In this document: in pieces, positions 1 to 6,040 of the stretch
Numbering within the stretch: the stretch's first letter is position 1
How the letters are laid out: every line of letters begins with the position of its first letter
Source of the DNA: Dehalococcoidia bacterium
GTDB lineage: Bacteria > Chloroflexota > Dehalococcoidia > E44-bin15
Reading direction: 5' to 3'
Assembly: GCA_004377275.1 (NCBI GenBank)
Contig: SOIC01000146.1
Coordinates: 1 to 6,241, forward strand
Length of the DNA: 6,241 nt
Made by a program: the position numbers and the translations under genes
Notes under the pieces: model-generated
Told to the model about the DNA's origin: nothing
Databases searched by the model: none
The model's input: only the letters and a program-made list of their open reading frames with translations

Positions 1-22
1 CTTGGGGGACTTTTTAAAGCTG

Positions 23-38
23 CCCCGATACATCGGGG
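23..38. repeat. Palindrome copy 1 (CCCCGAT-AC-ATCGGGG)
   Basis: The 7-bp arms CCCCGAT and ATCGGGG are separated by only two bases, so the real hairpin would have about six pairs and a four-base loop. It shares both arms exactly with the palindrome at 48-66. Read on the minus strand, the hairpin is followed by CAGCTTTAAAAAG, a poor U-tract, so termination of argS here would be weak by sequence. It may be a member of a dispersed intergenic palindrome family, but that is inference. Confidence 0.7.
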
Positions 39-47
39 AGACCCCCG

Positions 48-66
48 GCCCCGATATAATCGGGGC
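48..66. repeat. Palindrome copy 2 (GCCCCGAT-ATA-ATCGGGGC)
   Basis: This is a perfect 8-bp inverted repeat with a three-base loop. Its arms match those of the palindrome at 23-38, and the spacer between the two copies is nine bases. On the plus strand it is followed by ACCTCTTTTT. On the minus strand it is preceded by an A-run. Copies this similar in tandem suggest duplication of one hairpin unit. Confidence 0.75.
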
Positions 67-76
67 ACCTCTTTTT
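48..76 (+). terminator. Possible rho-independent terminator (plus direction)
   Basis: The GC-rich 8-bp stem at 48-66 is followed, after a short ACCTC spacer, by five T residues at 72-76. This would stop transcription running rightward toward the 3' end of argS, that is, from a plus-strand gene left of the window. The spacer between stem and T-run is longer than ideal. In the leftward direction the same hairpin is preceded by AAAAA and could act with the hairpin at 23-38 as a bidirectional stop. Confidence 0.35.
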
Positions 77-133
77 CAGCGGTCTCAAATAAAATACGTA
101 ACTCGTGAACTCTGAGCATAACAACAATCCTTG

Positions 134-1777
134 CTACATCTGTTCAGGGGCGCTCATCCCCATGAGGTGAAGCGTTCTGGCCAGGACGATCCGGGCGGCC
201 GCCACCAGCTTGAGGCGTGCCCCGGTGAGCGCCCGGTCATCTGAGATGACGCGGCACTTCTCGTAGAAATTGTGGAAAATGGTCGCCATGTCCGTAGCGT
301 AGTAGGGGAGGTGATGCGGCTCCAGTGTCATAGCCACCAGCTCCATCACCTCCGGCAGCTGGAGCATCTTTCTGATCAGGGCCAGCTCCGGGTCACTGGT
401 GAGCAGTGAAACATCTCCCCCGCCAAAGTCGATCCCCCTCTCCTCTGCCAGGCGCAGGATGCTGGAGATGCGGGCATGGGCATATTGCACATAATAGACC
501 GGGTTGTCCGCCGACTGGCGCTTCGCCAGCTCCAGGTCGAAGTCCATCTGGCTATCGGCGGAGCGAGAGAGGAAGAAGAAGCGACAGGCATCGACGCCCA
601 CCTCATCCACCAGCTCCCGAAGGGTGATCATCTCCCCGGTGCGCTTCGAGGCGCGGATTATTGCATCCCCGCGCTTTAGAGTAACCATCTGAGATATGAT
701 GACCTGGAGCCTCTCCGGGTCGATCCCCAGAGCACCGATCACCGCCTTCATCCGGGAGACATGCCCCTGGTGGTCGGCACCCCAGATATCGATCACCCTC
801 TCGAAGCCCCGCTCAATGAACTTGTTGTAGTGGTAGGCGAGGTCGGAGGCGAAGTAGGTGGGGGAGCCGTCGCTCCTCACCAGCACATTGTCCTTATCCT
901 CACCGAGGGCGGTGGAGGAAAACCAGACCGCCCCCTCCTTTTCCACTGTATAGCCTTTCTCACTGAGGAGGGACATCGCCTTATCGTATTGCCCCTGCTC
1001 GAAGAGGCTCTGTTCGCTGAACCACTCATCGAAGGTCACCCCCAATAGCTCGAGGTCAGAGGCGATGGCGGCGATTACCTTTGCCGCTCCGCGCTCGCCT
1101 AGCTCCTCCGGCTTATCGAGGAACCTCTCCCCCTCCTCAGCAATGATCTCGTTAGCGATGTCGATCATGTAATCACCGAAATAGCCTTCAGTGGGCATCG
1201 GGGCATCTCGCCCCAGCGCCTGCTGATAGCGAGCATAGAGGGAGCGATAGAATGCATCCATCTGGCTACCGGCATCGTTAATGTAGTACTCTTTCACCAC
1301 CTCGTATCCTGAGGAAGCGAGCACATCTGCCAGGGTGCTCCCCAGGATGGCGCCCCGGCCATGCCCCACATGAAGGGGGCCGGTGGGATTGACGCTGACA
1401 AATTCCAGTTGCACCCTGGCGCCCTTTCCCAGGTCGATATTTCCGTATTGCGCGCCGGCACTTAAGATGGCCTCCACCTGAGCGGTGAGCCAATCGCTCC
1501 GCAGGGAGAAATTGATGAAGCCCGGGGACGCTACCGCGATCCTCTCGATCTCCTTGGGGCGCTGAATCAGATTGACCAGGCTCTGGGCGATGATTAGCGG
1601 GTCCATCCTCGCCGCCCGGGCCAATTTCAACGGGAGGGTCGAGGCATAATCGCCATGCTCCGGATTCTGGGGGCGCTCCAGCACGATCTCAGGCATGGCG
1701 ATGGGAGGAAGCAGATTACTCCGCTGCGCCTCGATTGCCGCCTTTTCCAGCAGGATTGCGAGCTCGTCTCTTATCAT
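134..1777 (-). CDS. argS: Arginyl-tRNA synthetase (ArgRS, class I)
   Basis: This cytoplasmic enzyme charges tRNA-Arg with arginine using ATP. The 547-residue length is normal for bacterial ArgRS. The order of parts is an N-terminal additional domain (about 1-110), then the class I catalytic core with the HIGH signature as HVGH at 136-139 inside a typical NPTGPLHVGHGR block. The second signature appears as ASKRTG at about 376-381. A helical DALR-type anticodon-binding domain follows from about 430 (YVQYAHARI) to the typical end LMGMSAPEQM. The loose KMSKS equivalent is common in ArgRS and is not damage. The start is ATG at 1777, which overlaps the recG stop as ATGA; the first residues (MIRDELAILL) fit the family. 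A purine-rich GGGGGAGG ends only one base before the ATG, so initiation probably depends on coupling to recG translation. It is the last gene of the DAK2-recG-argS unit. No T-box or other leader is visible upstream. Confidence 0.97.
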   Translation of the reverse strand: MIRDELAILLEKAAIEAQRSNLLPPIAMPEIVLERPQNPEHGDYASTLPLKLARAARMDPLIIAQSLVNLIQRPKEIERIAVASPGFINFSLRSDWLTAQVEAILSAGAQYGNIDLGKGARVQLEFVSVNPTGPLHVGHGRGAILGSTLADVLASSGYEVVKEYYINDAGSQMDAFYRSLYARYQQALGRDAPMPTEGYFGDYMIDIANEIIAEEGERFLDKPEELGERGAAKVIAAIASDLELLGVTFDEWFSEQSLFEQGQYDKAMSLLSEKGYTVEKEGAVWFSSTALGEDKDNVLVRSDGSPTYFASDLAYHYNKFIERGFERVIDIWGADHQGHVSRMKAVIGALGIDPERLQVIISQMVTLKRGDAIIRASKRTGEMITLRELVDEVGVDACRFFFLSRSADSQMDFDLELAKRQSADNPVYYVQYAHARISSILRLAEERGIDFGGGDVSLLTSDPELALIRKMLQLPEVMELVAMTLEPHHLPYYATDMATIFHNFYEKCRVISDDRALTGARLKLVAAARIVLARTLHLMGMSAPEQM

Positions 1778-1786
1778 GCCTCCCCC
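1774..1786 (-). promoter_or_regulatory. recG stop / argS start overlap with close Shine-Dalgarno
   Basis: The recG stop (TGA, 1776-1774) and the argS start (ATG, 1777-1775) share an ATGA tetranucleotide. GGGGGAGG lies at 1786-1779, one base before the start, which is closer than the usual 5-9 bases. The geometry favours termination-reinitiation coupling, so argS output would follow recG translation. This is read from sequence; coupling itself is inferred. Confidence 0.7.
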
Positions 1787-4155
1787 ATACCTATGCCATC
1801 CTGCCAGAGCCGGGCCACCTCCCCTTTGAGCAGTCGGTGCTCCTTACGGGAGAGATCGGGATCCCGCTTAAACAGGCCAATCGCCTCGCTGCGGACAAGC
1901 TCCAGGAGCTTCATATCGGAAAGCTTCGCCATCTTGAGGTCGGGAAGCCCGCTCTGCCTGGTGCCAAAGAACTCCCCAGGCCCTCGCAGCTCCAAGTCCT
2001 TCTCAGCGAGCGCAAACCCATCCTGAGCATCCTCTAGAAGTTTAAGGCGCTCCATTCCCTCGGGCGACGGGCTCTCGGCGACCAGGATGCAGTAGCTCTG
2101 CTGCTCCCCCCGCCCTACGCGACCGCGAAACTGATGAAGCTGCGCCAGACCAAAGCGGTCGGCGCTCTCAATAAGCATTACGGTAGCATTGGGGATATCG
2201 ATGCCCACCTCAACCACCGGGGTGGCCACCAAAATATCAAGTTCACCCTGGCGAAACCTCCTCATCACCCCCTCCTTCTCCTCTGCCTTGAGCCTGCCAT
2301 GCACCAGCCCTAACCTGAGGTCGGGGAACACCTCGCCGGAGAGGCGCTTATATTCGGTGATCGCCGCCTTGGCCTCGATGGATTCAGACTCCGTAATGAG
2401 GGGGCAGATGATGAATGCCTGGCGTCCATCCCCGACCTCCTTGCGGAGAAAGCGATAAGCCTTCTCTCGCTCCTCAGGGTCGAGCCACCTCGTCCTAATT
2501 ACCTGCCTCCCCTGGGGGAGCTCATCGATCACCGAGAGGTCCAGGTCGCCATAGAGGGTGAGCGCCAGGCTGCGCGGGATGGGGGTGGCGGTCATCACTA
2601 AAAGGTGAGGGGTTGGCCCCTTCTGGCGCAGCGCCGTGCGCTGCATCACGCCGAAGCGGTGCTGCTCATCAACGATGGCCAGCCCCAGCCGCTCAAACTC
2701 CACCTCCTGCTGAATCAAGGCATGGGTGCCTATTACAATATCCACCTCCCCTGCCGAAATGGCCCGATGCACCGCCTTTTTTTCGCTCTGTTTCATACTT
2801 CCAATAAGCAGTCCTAGGGTGATCGGGTTAGGGAGCAGGGAGGTGAAGGTGCGCAGACTACCCGCTACCTCTTCTTCACGACATGCCCCAGCCAATAGGG
2901 CGGAAACATTTAAGAAATGCTGCTCCGCCAATATCTCGGTGGGCACCATGAAAGCCCCCTGGTAGCCACTAGCTACCGTAGCCAGGAGCGCGGCGGTGGC
3001 CACCACGGTCTTCCCGCTGCCTACCTCCCCTTGAAGCAGCCGGCTCATCGGCATCGCCTTTGCGATATCGGCAAGGATCTCCTCCAGGACTCGCGTCTGA
3101 GCCTTGGTCAGGTCGAAGGGAAGGGAGCTGATAAAGGCCTCCAGGACTTCGCCCTCGGGCTCAATTTGGTGCGCCGCGCTGCCCACCTGCCAATCTCTCC
3201 TCCTGGAGAGCACCCCCAACTGTATCAGGAAGAGCTCATCGAAGGCTAGCCTTTCTCTGGCACGATGCTTAAACTGCTCGCTCTCCGGATAATGAGCCTG
3301 CTTCACCGCCTCGGAAAGCTCGAGGAGCTGGGCGCGCCCTCTCACCTTCTCAGGAAGGAAATCAGGAAGGCGCGGGGCCCAAAGGTCCACCGTCTCCTTA
3401 ACCAGCCTCCTCACCACACGAGGACTTAGCCCCTCGGTGAGGGGGTAGAGCGGGATGAGCCGCCCGGTATGGGTCAAATCCTCGCTCACCAAAGGCTCGT
3501 ATTCCGGCGACTGGAAAACCTTTACCCCCTTAAAGAGGCTCACCTTGCCGCTCAACACCAGTTGCGAGTTGGTGCGCAGCTGCTTGGCAAGATAGGGCTG
3601 ATTGAACCACACCACCCTCATGTTGCCGCTCTCATCGCCCACGATGGCCTCGGTGGCACGCCGCCCCCCAAAGACGGCCTCCTGAGCCTGCCAAACCGTA
3701 GCGACGACGGTTTGCTCCTCGCCTACGTCAAGCTCAGCGATGGTTTTCCGCTTGCTGTAATCGATGTGGCGCCGGGGAAAGAAGTAGAGCATGTCGCGCA
3801 CCGTCTCGACGCCGAGGCGGCGGAACTTGGGAGCCAGCTTGGCGCTTAGCCCAGTGACGGTGGTGATCGGTGCATCCAGGTTTTGGTCTATTTTCTCTTT
3901 TTTCGCCTTTTTCGCACCTAGGGCTGGCGCCCTTCGTCCCTTATCCTCCCTCCCATCCAGCCAGCGCAGCATACTTTCCACCCATTCCCCCCGTCGTCTG
4001 ATGTCCAAACTGGCGTAGCTGTCGGGAAGCAAGCGCTGGGGAAGTTCGTTCGCCCAGCGCTCAAGGTAGCGATCGAGTCCCCCGAACACAGAACCATCCC
4101 CATAGCCTTTCTTTCGCTCCAGCTCTAGGATCTTTCGAAGCGTGGCTAGATCCAT
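1774..4155 (-). CDS. recG: ATP-dependent DNA helicase RecG
   Basis: This superfamily 2 helicase regresses stalled replication forks and moves branched recombination intermediates. The 793 residues are longer than the roughly 690 of E. coli RecG because of an N-terminal extension of about 90-100 residues, ending in a lysine-rich linker (KKAKKEK, 82-88). The OB-fold wedge domain follows at about 95-250. It contains WFNQPY at 183-188, where F184 and Y188 keep the four-residue spacing of the fork-stacking aromatics of Thermotoga RecG. The helicase motifs are GEVGSGKT (Walker A) at 376-383, DEQH at 496-499, TATP at 522-525 and QFRGRVGR at 675-682. The TRG region RGPGEFFGTRQSG lies at 724-736. All catalytic motifs are intact. 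The start is ATG at 4155, with GGAG eight bases upstream. It lies 5 nt after the DAK2 stop and overlaps argS by 4 nt. An in-frame A_AAA_AAG heptamer occurs at codons 458-460. Confidence 0.97.
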   Translation of the reverse strand: MDLATLRKILELERKKGYGDGSVFGGLDRYLERWANELPQRLLPDSYASLDIRRRGEWVESMLRWLDGREDKGRRAPALGAKKAKKEKIDQNLDAPITTVTGLSAKLAPKFRRLGVETVRDMLYFFPRRHIDYSKRKTIAELDVGEEQTVVATVWQAQEAVFGGRRATEAIVGDESGNMRVVWFNQPYLAKQLRTNSQLVLSGKVSLFKGVKVFQSPEYEPLVSEDLTHTGRLIPLYPLTEGLSPRVVRRLVKETVDLWAPRLPDFLPEKVRGRAQLLELSEAVKQAHYPESEQFKHRARERLAFDELFLIQLGVLSRRRDWQVGSAAHQIEPEGEVLEAFISSLPFDLTKAQTRVLEEILADIAKAMPMSRLLQGEVGSGKTVVATAALLATVASGYQGAFMVPTEILAEQHFLNVSALLAGACREEEVAGSLRTFTSLLPNPITLGLLIGSMKQSEKKAVHRAISAGEVDIVIGTHALIQQEVEFERLGLAIVDEQHRFGVMQRTALRQKGPTPHLLVMTATPIPRSLALTLYGDLDLSVIDELPQGRQVIRTRWLDPEEREKAYRFLRKEVGDGRQAFIICPLITESESIEAKAAITEYKRLSGEVFPDLRLGLVHGRLKAEEKEGVMRRFRQGELDILVATPVVEVGIDIPNATVMLIESADRFGLAQLHQFRGRVGRGEQQSYCILVAESPSPEGMERLKLLEDAQDGFALAEKDLELRGPGEFFGTRQSGLPDLKMAKLSDMKLLELVRSEAIGLFKRDPDLSRKEHRLLKGEVARLWQDGIGMGEA

Positions 4156-4160
4156 GGGTA

Positions 4161-5762
4161 TTACTCCACGGAAATGATGTAGTTATAGTGGGGTTGACCT
4201 GCGTGGATCGCTTCCACCTCAAGGTGAGGGTGTTTCTTACGCAGCGCCTCAGCGATCCTCTCGGCCTCAGCGCCCTCGGTATCGGCACCATAGTAGATGG
4301 TGACGACCTCGCACTTCGGTAAATCGATTTGGGAAAGCACCTTACTAACCAACTGTGGAATGCGGTCACCCACTCCCACCAGCTCCCCATCGAGGAAGGC
4401 GATGGCCTGCCCATCCTTCATGACGAGGTCACCAAACCTTGCGGAGCGCACCGCAGTGGTTACCTCCACTGTCCGCACCGCCGATATTGCCTCTTTCATG
4501 GCAGCAACATTTGCTTCGAAATCTGCCTCGTCGCTGAAGGCCAGGAGCGCCGCCACGCCCTGGGGGATCGTTTCTGTAGGCAGAATCGCCACCCTTTTTG
4601 CGCTCAGCATGCGCGCCTGCTCCGCGGCAAGCACGATATTGGGGTTATTGGGTAGGAAAATAACCTTGTCCGAGGGCACCGATTCCAACGCCCGGAGGAG
4701 CTCCTCGGTCGAGGGATTCATTGTCTGTCCCCCCGAGGCAATGGCAGTGACCCCGAGGCTTCGAAATACCTCCCCCATCCCCTCGCCTGAAGCCACCGCC
4801 ACAGTAGCGAGCTCCATCTGAGGTGGCTTCTCAAGAGCGATAAACTCCTCATGCTGCTCATCTATGTTTTGCACATTCACCTGGCACAGCGTTCCCAGTG
4901 AGGCAGCATAGCTAAGGGCGGCTCCTGGGTCGAAGGTGTGGACATGGGCTCTCACCAGATTCTCATCCTCCACCACCAACACCGACTGGCCGATAACCTC
5001 CAGTTGCTCTCTGATCTGTTCAGGGTTGAGGTCCCGGCCCTCGATGATAAACTCGGTGCAATAGCCGTAGGAGCGCTCCACTCCGGAGACGCTATCCCCT
5101 ACCCGCCCGGCGCAGATCGGCGCGAGGATTTCTAATTCACCCGTCTCGCCCCGCAGGTAACGTAAAAACCCTTCGAAGATCACATAAAGCCCCAATCCCC
5201 CGGCATCCACCACCCCGGCCTCACGGAGCACTGCAAGTAGGGAGGGCGTTCTGGCCACGGAATCCTTCGCCGCACTGGCGGTGGCCTCCATAATCGTACC
5301 CAGGTCGTTGGTGGCGGAAACTCCCTGAGCCGCAGCGGAGGCCTCCCTGATTACCGTGAGGATGGTCCCCTCTACAGGATGGCTCACCGCTTTGTAAGCA
5401 AGGGAAGAACCTGCCAATAATCCCGCCACCAGGTCGCTCCCCTCCAGGCACTCCTTCTCATCGATCGTGGCGGCCAGGCCGCGCAGTATCTGAGAGAGGA
5501 TCACCCCGCTATTGCCCCGCGCCCCCATTAGGGCACCGTGGGCTATAGCGCGGGCCACCGTAGAGGCACTCTCCTCTGCGACGGGGGATGCCTCAGCTAA
5601 TGCCGCACGCATTGTGAGGAGCATATTGATTCCCGTATCGCCATCGGGCACTGGAAAGACGTTGAGGGAATTTATCTGGTCCGCGTTTCTCTCCAGCCAC
5701 ACCGACGCACAACTAAACATCCCGACCAGATCTTGCCCGCTACAGGAGTTTATTACCCTCAT
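4161..5762 (-). CDS. yloV: DAK2-domain protein, YloV/FakA-like fatty-acid kinase subunit
   Basis: In Firmicutes this family provides the ATP-binding subunit of fatty-acid kinase, which phosphorylates fatty acids held by a FakB/DegV partner so that they enter phospholipid synthesis. Counting from the ATG at 5762 (533 residues), the DAK2 nucleotide-binding domain spans about 10-205. It carries NVFPVPDGDTG (Mg-binding aspartates D40 and D42), GARGNSGVILSQ at about 80-91 and DAGGLGL near 186-192. A middle domain follows with YGYC (C235) and HVH (H273, H275), matching the cysteine and histidines that bind zinc in S. aureus FakA as I recall it. A DegV-like C-terminal domain runs from about 320 to the family-typical end GQPHYNYIISVE. 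An in-frame GTG at 5780 would add six residues (MARRKA). I prefer the ATG because it places the DGDTG motif at the family position; neither start has a strong ribosome site. First gene of the operon with recG and argS. No FakB gene is in the window, so the substrate is inferred. Confidence 0.9.
   Translation of the reverse strand: MRVINSCSGQDLVGMFSCASVWLERNADQINSLNVFPVPDGDTGINMLLTMRAALAEASPVAEESASTVARAIAHGALMGARGNSGVILSQILRGLAATIDEKECLEGSDLVAGLLAGSSLAYKAVSHPVEGTILTVIREASAAAQGVSATNDLGTIMEATASAAKDSVARTPSLLAVLREAGVVDAGGLGLYVIFEGFLRYLRGETGELEILAPICAGRVGDSVSGVERSYGYCTEFIIEGRDLNPEQIREQLEVIGQSVLVVEDENLVRAHVHTFDPGAALSYAASLGTLCQVNVQNIDEQHEEFIALEKPPQMELATVAVASGEGMGEVFRSLGVTAIASGGQTMNPSTEELLRALESVPSDKVIFLPNNPNIVLAAEQARMLSAKRVAILPTETIPQGVAALLAFSDEADFEANVAAMKEAISAVRTVEVTTAVRSARFGDLVMKDGQAIAFLDGELVGVGDRIPQLVSKVLSQIDLPKCEVVTIYYGADTEGAEAERIAEALRKKHPHLEVEAIHAGQPHYNYIISVE
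4164..4167 (-). promoter_or_regulatory. Ribosome binding site of recG
   Basis: GGAG sits eight bases before the recG ATG and overlaps the last codons of the upstream DAK2 gene (GTG GAG TAA). This supports the ATG at 4155 as the real start and ties recG into the same transcript. Confidence 0.75.
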
Positions 5763-5791
5763 CGCTTTCCGTCTTGCCACAAGGGCCTATT

Positions 5792-5797
5792 TATGAT
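5792..5797 (+). promoter_or_regulatory. Candidate -10 element for rpmB
   Basis: TATGAT differs from TATAAT at one position and would start transcription near 5804, about 48 nt before the rpmB ATG. There is no good -35 partner: TTGCCA at 5774-5779 is only 12 bases away, and sequences at the right spacing match poorly. An activator or a different promoter is therefore possible. If real, it faces the minus-strand promoter. Confidence 0.3.
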
Positions 5798-5812
5798 ACC
5801 CTTATTCGGTGA

Positions 5813-5841
5813 ATTCTACAGCAAAATTCCAATTTAGTCAA
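5813..5841 (-). promoter_or_regulatory. Sigma70-type promoter of the yloV-recG-argS operon
   Basis: On the minus strand, TTGACT (5841-5836) and TAGAAT (5818-5813) are separated by exactly 17 bases, and each hexamer has one mismatch to consensus. The expected start of transcription is near 5806, giving a leader of about 26 nt to the GTG at 5780 or about 44 nt to the ATG at 5762. The -35 box touches the rpmB ribosome site, so the promoter lies inside the rpmB 5' leader. It is the best promoter in the window by inspection. Confidence 0.75.
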
Positions 5842-5846
5842 AGGGG
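5842..5846 (+). promoter_or_regulatory. Ribosome binding site of rpmB
   Basis: AGGGG, preceded by A residues, stands five bases before the rpmB ATG. It is a strong site, as expected for a ribosomal protein gene, and fixes the start at 5852. Confidence 0.8.
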
Positions 5847-5851
5847 AAACG

Positions 5852-6040
5852 ATGCCGGGGAAATGTGATGTATGTGGTAAGACGCCTCAGTTTGGGCATA
5901 ATGTTAGCCACTCCAAGCGCCGCACCAATCGGCAGTGGAAAATTAATACCCATAAGAAGACGCTATTAGTCGATGGGAAAAAGGTGCGGGTCAACATCTG
6001 CACCCGGTGCCTCAGGAACCAATTCAAGCTAGCCAGTTAA
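5852..6040 (+). CDS. rpmB: 50S ribosomal protein L28 (zinc-binding form)
   Basis: L28 is a small basic protein of the large ribosomal subunit. At 62 residues this is a normal length for the short bacterial form. Two CxxC pairs, C5/C8 (CDVC) and C50/C53 (CTRC), make it the C+ type that holds a zinc ion. The core GHNVSHSKRRTNRQW at about 15-29 is the family signature, and the rest is rich in lysine and arginine for rRNA contact. The ATG is preceded by AGGGG at five bases. It is divergent from the yloV-recG-argS operon across a 71-89 bp gap, and its last four codons plus stop overlap the end of rpe on the other strand. No rho-independent terminator is evident after it; its transcript probably runs into rpe antisense. 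A zinc-responsive C- paralogue could exist elsewhere in the genome, but nothing here shows it. Confidence 0.98.
   Translation: MPGKCDVCGKTPQFGHNVSHSKRRTNRQWKINTHKKTLLVDGKKVRVNICTRCLRNQFKLAS
6029..6040. other. Convergent 3'-end overlap of rpmB and rpe
   Basis: The rpe stop (CTA on the plus strand, 6029-6031) falls inside rpmB, and the rpmB TAA (6038-6040) falls inside rpe. The last three sense codons of each gene are therefore antisense to the other. There is no room for a terminator between them, so the two mRNAs must overlap at their 3' ends. Confidence 0.9.

Larger units (their letters stand above)
1..133. other. Non-coding 3' flank of argS
   Basis: No convincing coding frame is visible here. 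The left half is GC-rich and folded: two palindromes at 23-38 and 48-66, with a G-run at 4-8 that could pair with the C-run at 42-46. The right half (77-133) is AT-rich and I see no clear promoter or RNA gene in it. The short inverted arms GAGACC at 38-43 and GGTCTC at 81-86 enclose the second palindrome. The region probably ends the argS transcript, and perhaps also a transcript entering from the left. Confidence 0.6.

Noticed and set aside
23..66. CRISPR-like repeat pair
   Set aside because: There are only two palindromic copies with a nine-base spacer, and no repeat-spacer regularity or cas genes.
77..133. Promoter or small RNA in the AT-rich stretch before the argS stop
   Set aside because: No pair of -35 and -10 hexamers with sensible spacing was found on either strand, and no convincing fold.
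761..1048. Plus-strand open frame of 95 codons opposite argS
   Set aside because: It is antisense to the ArgRS catalytic core and has a repetitive valine/glycine composition, as expected from the complement of conserved codons.
1243..1777. ArgRS inactivated because the KMSKS motif is not canonical
   Set aside because: Many ArgRS enzymes carry a degenerate second signature; the HVGH motif and the full length are intact.
1655..2037. Two overlapping plus-strand open frames across the argS/recG junction
   Set aside because: They lie antisense to argS and recG, which have full family motifs, and lack a family resemblance.
3469..3849. Plus-strand open frame of 126 codons opposite recG
   Set aside because: It is a shadow of the recG wedge-domain coding sequence with no domain of its own that I recognise.
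4297..4821. Plus-strand open frame of 174 codons opposite the DAK2 gene
   Set aside because: It is antisense to a well-supported gene, its composition (serine, alanine, arginine rich) is typical of a GC-rich shadow frame, and it has no recognisable domain.
5781..5851. Riboswitch, T-box or missing yloU gene in the divergent gap
   Set aside because: The gap of 71 bp is too short for either, and it is accounted for by the promoter and ribosome-site elements.
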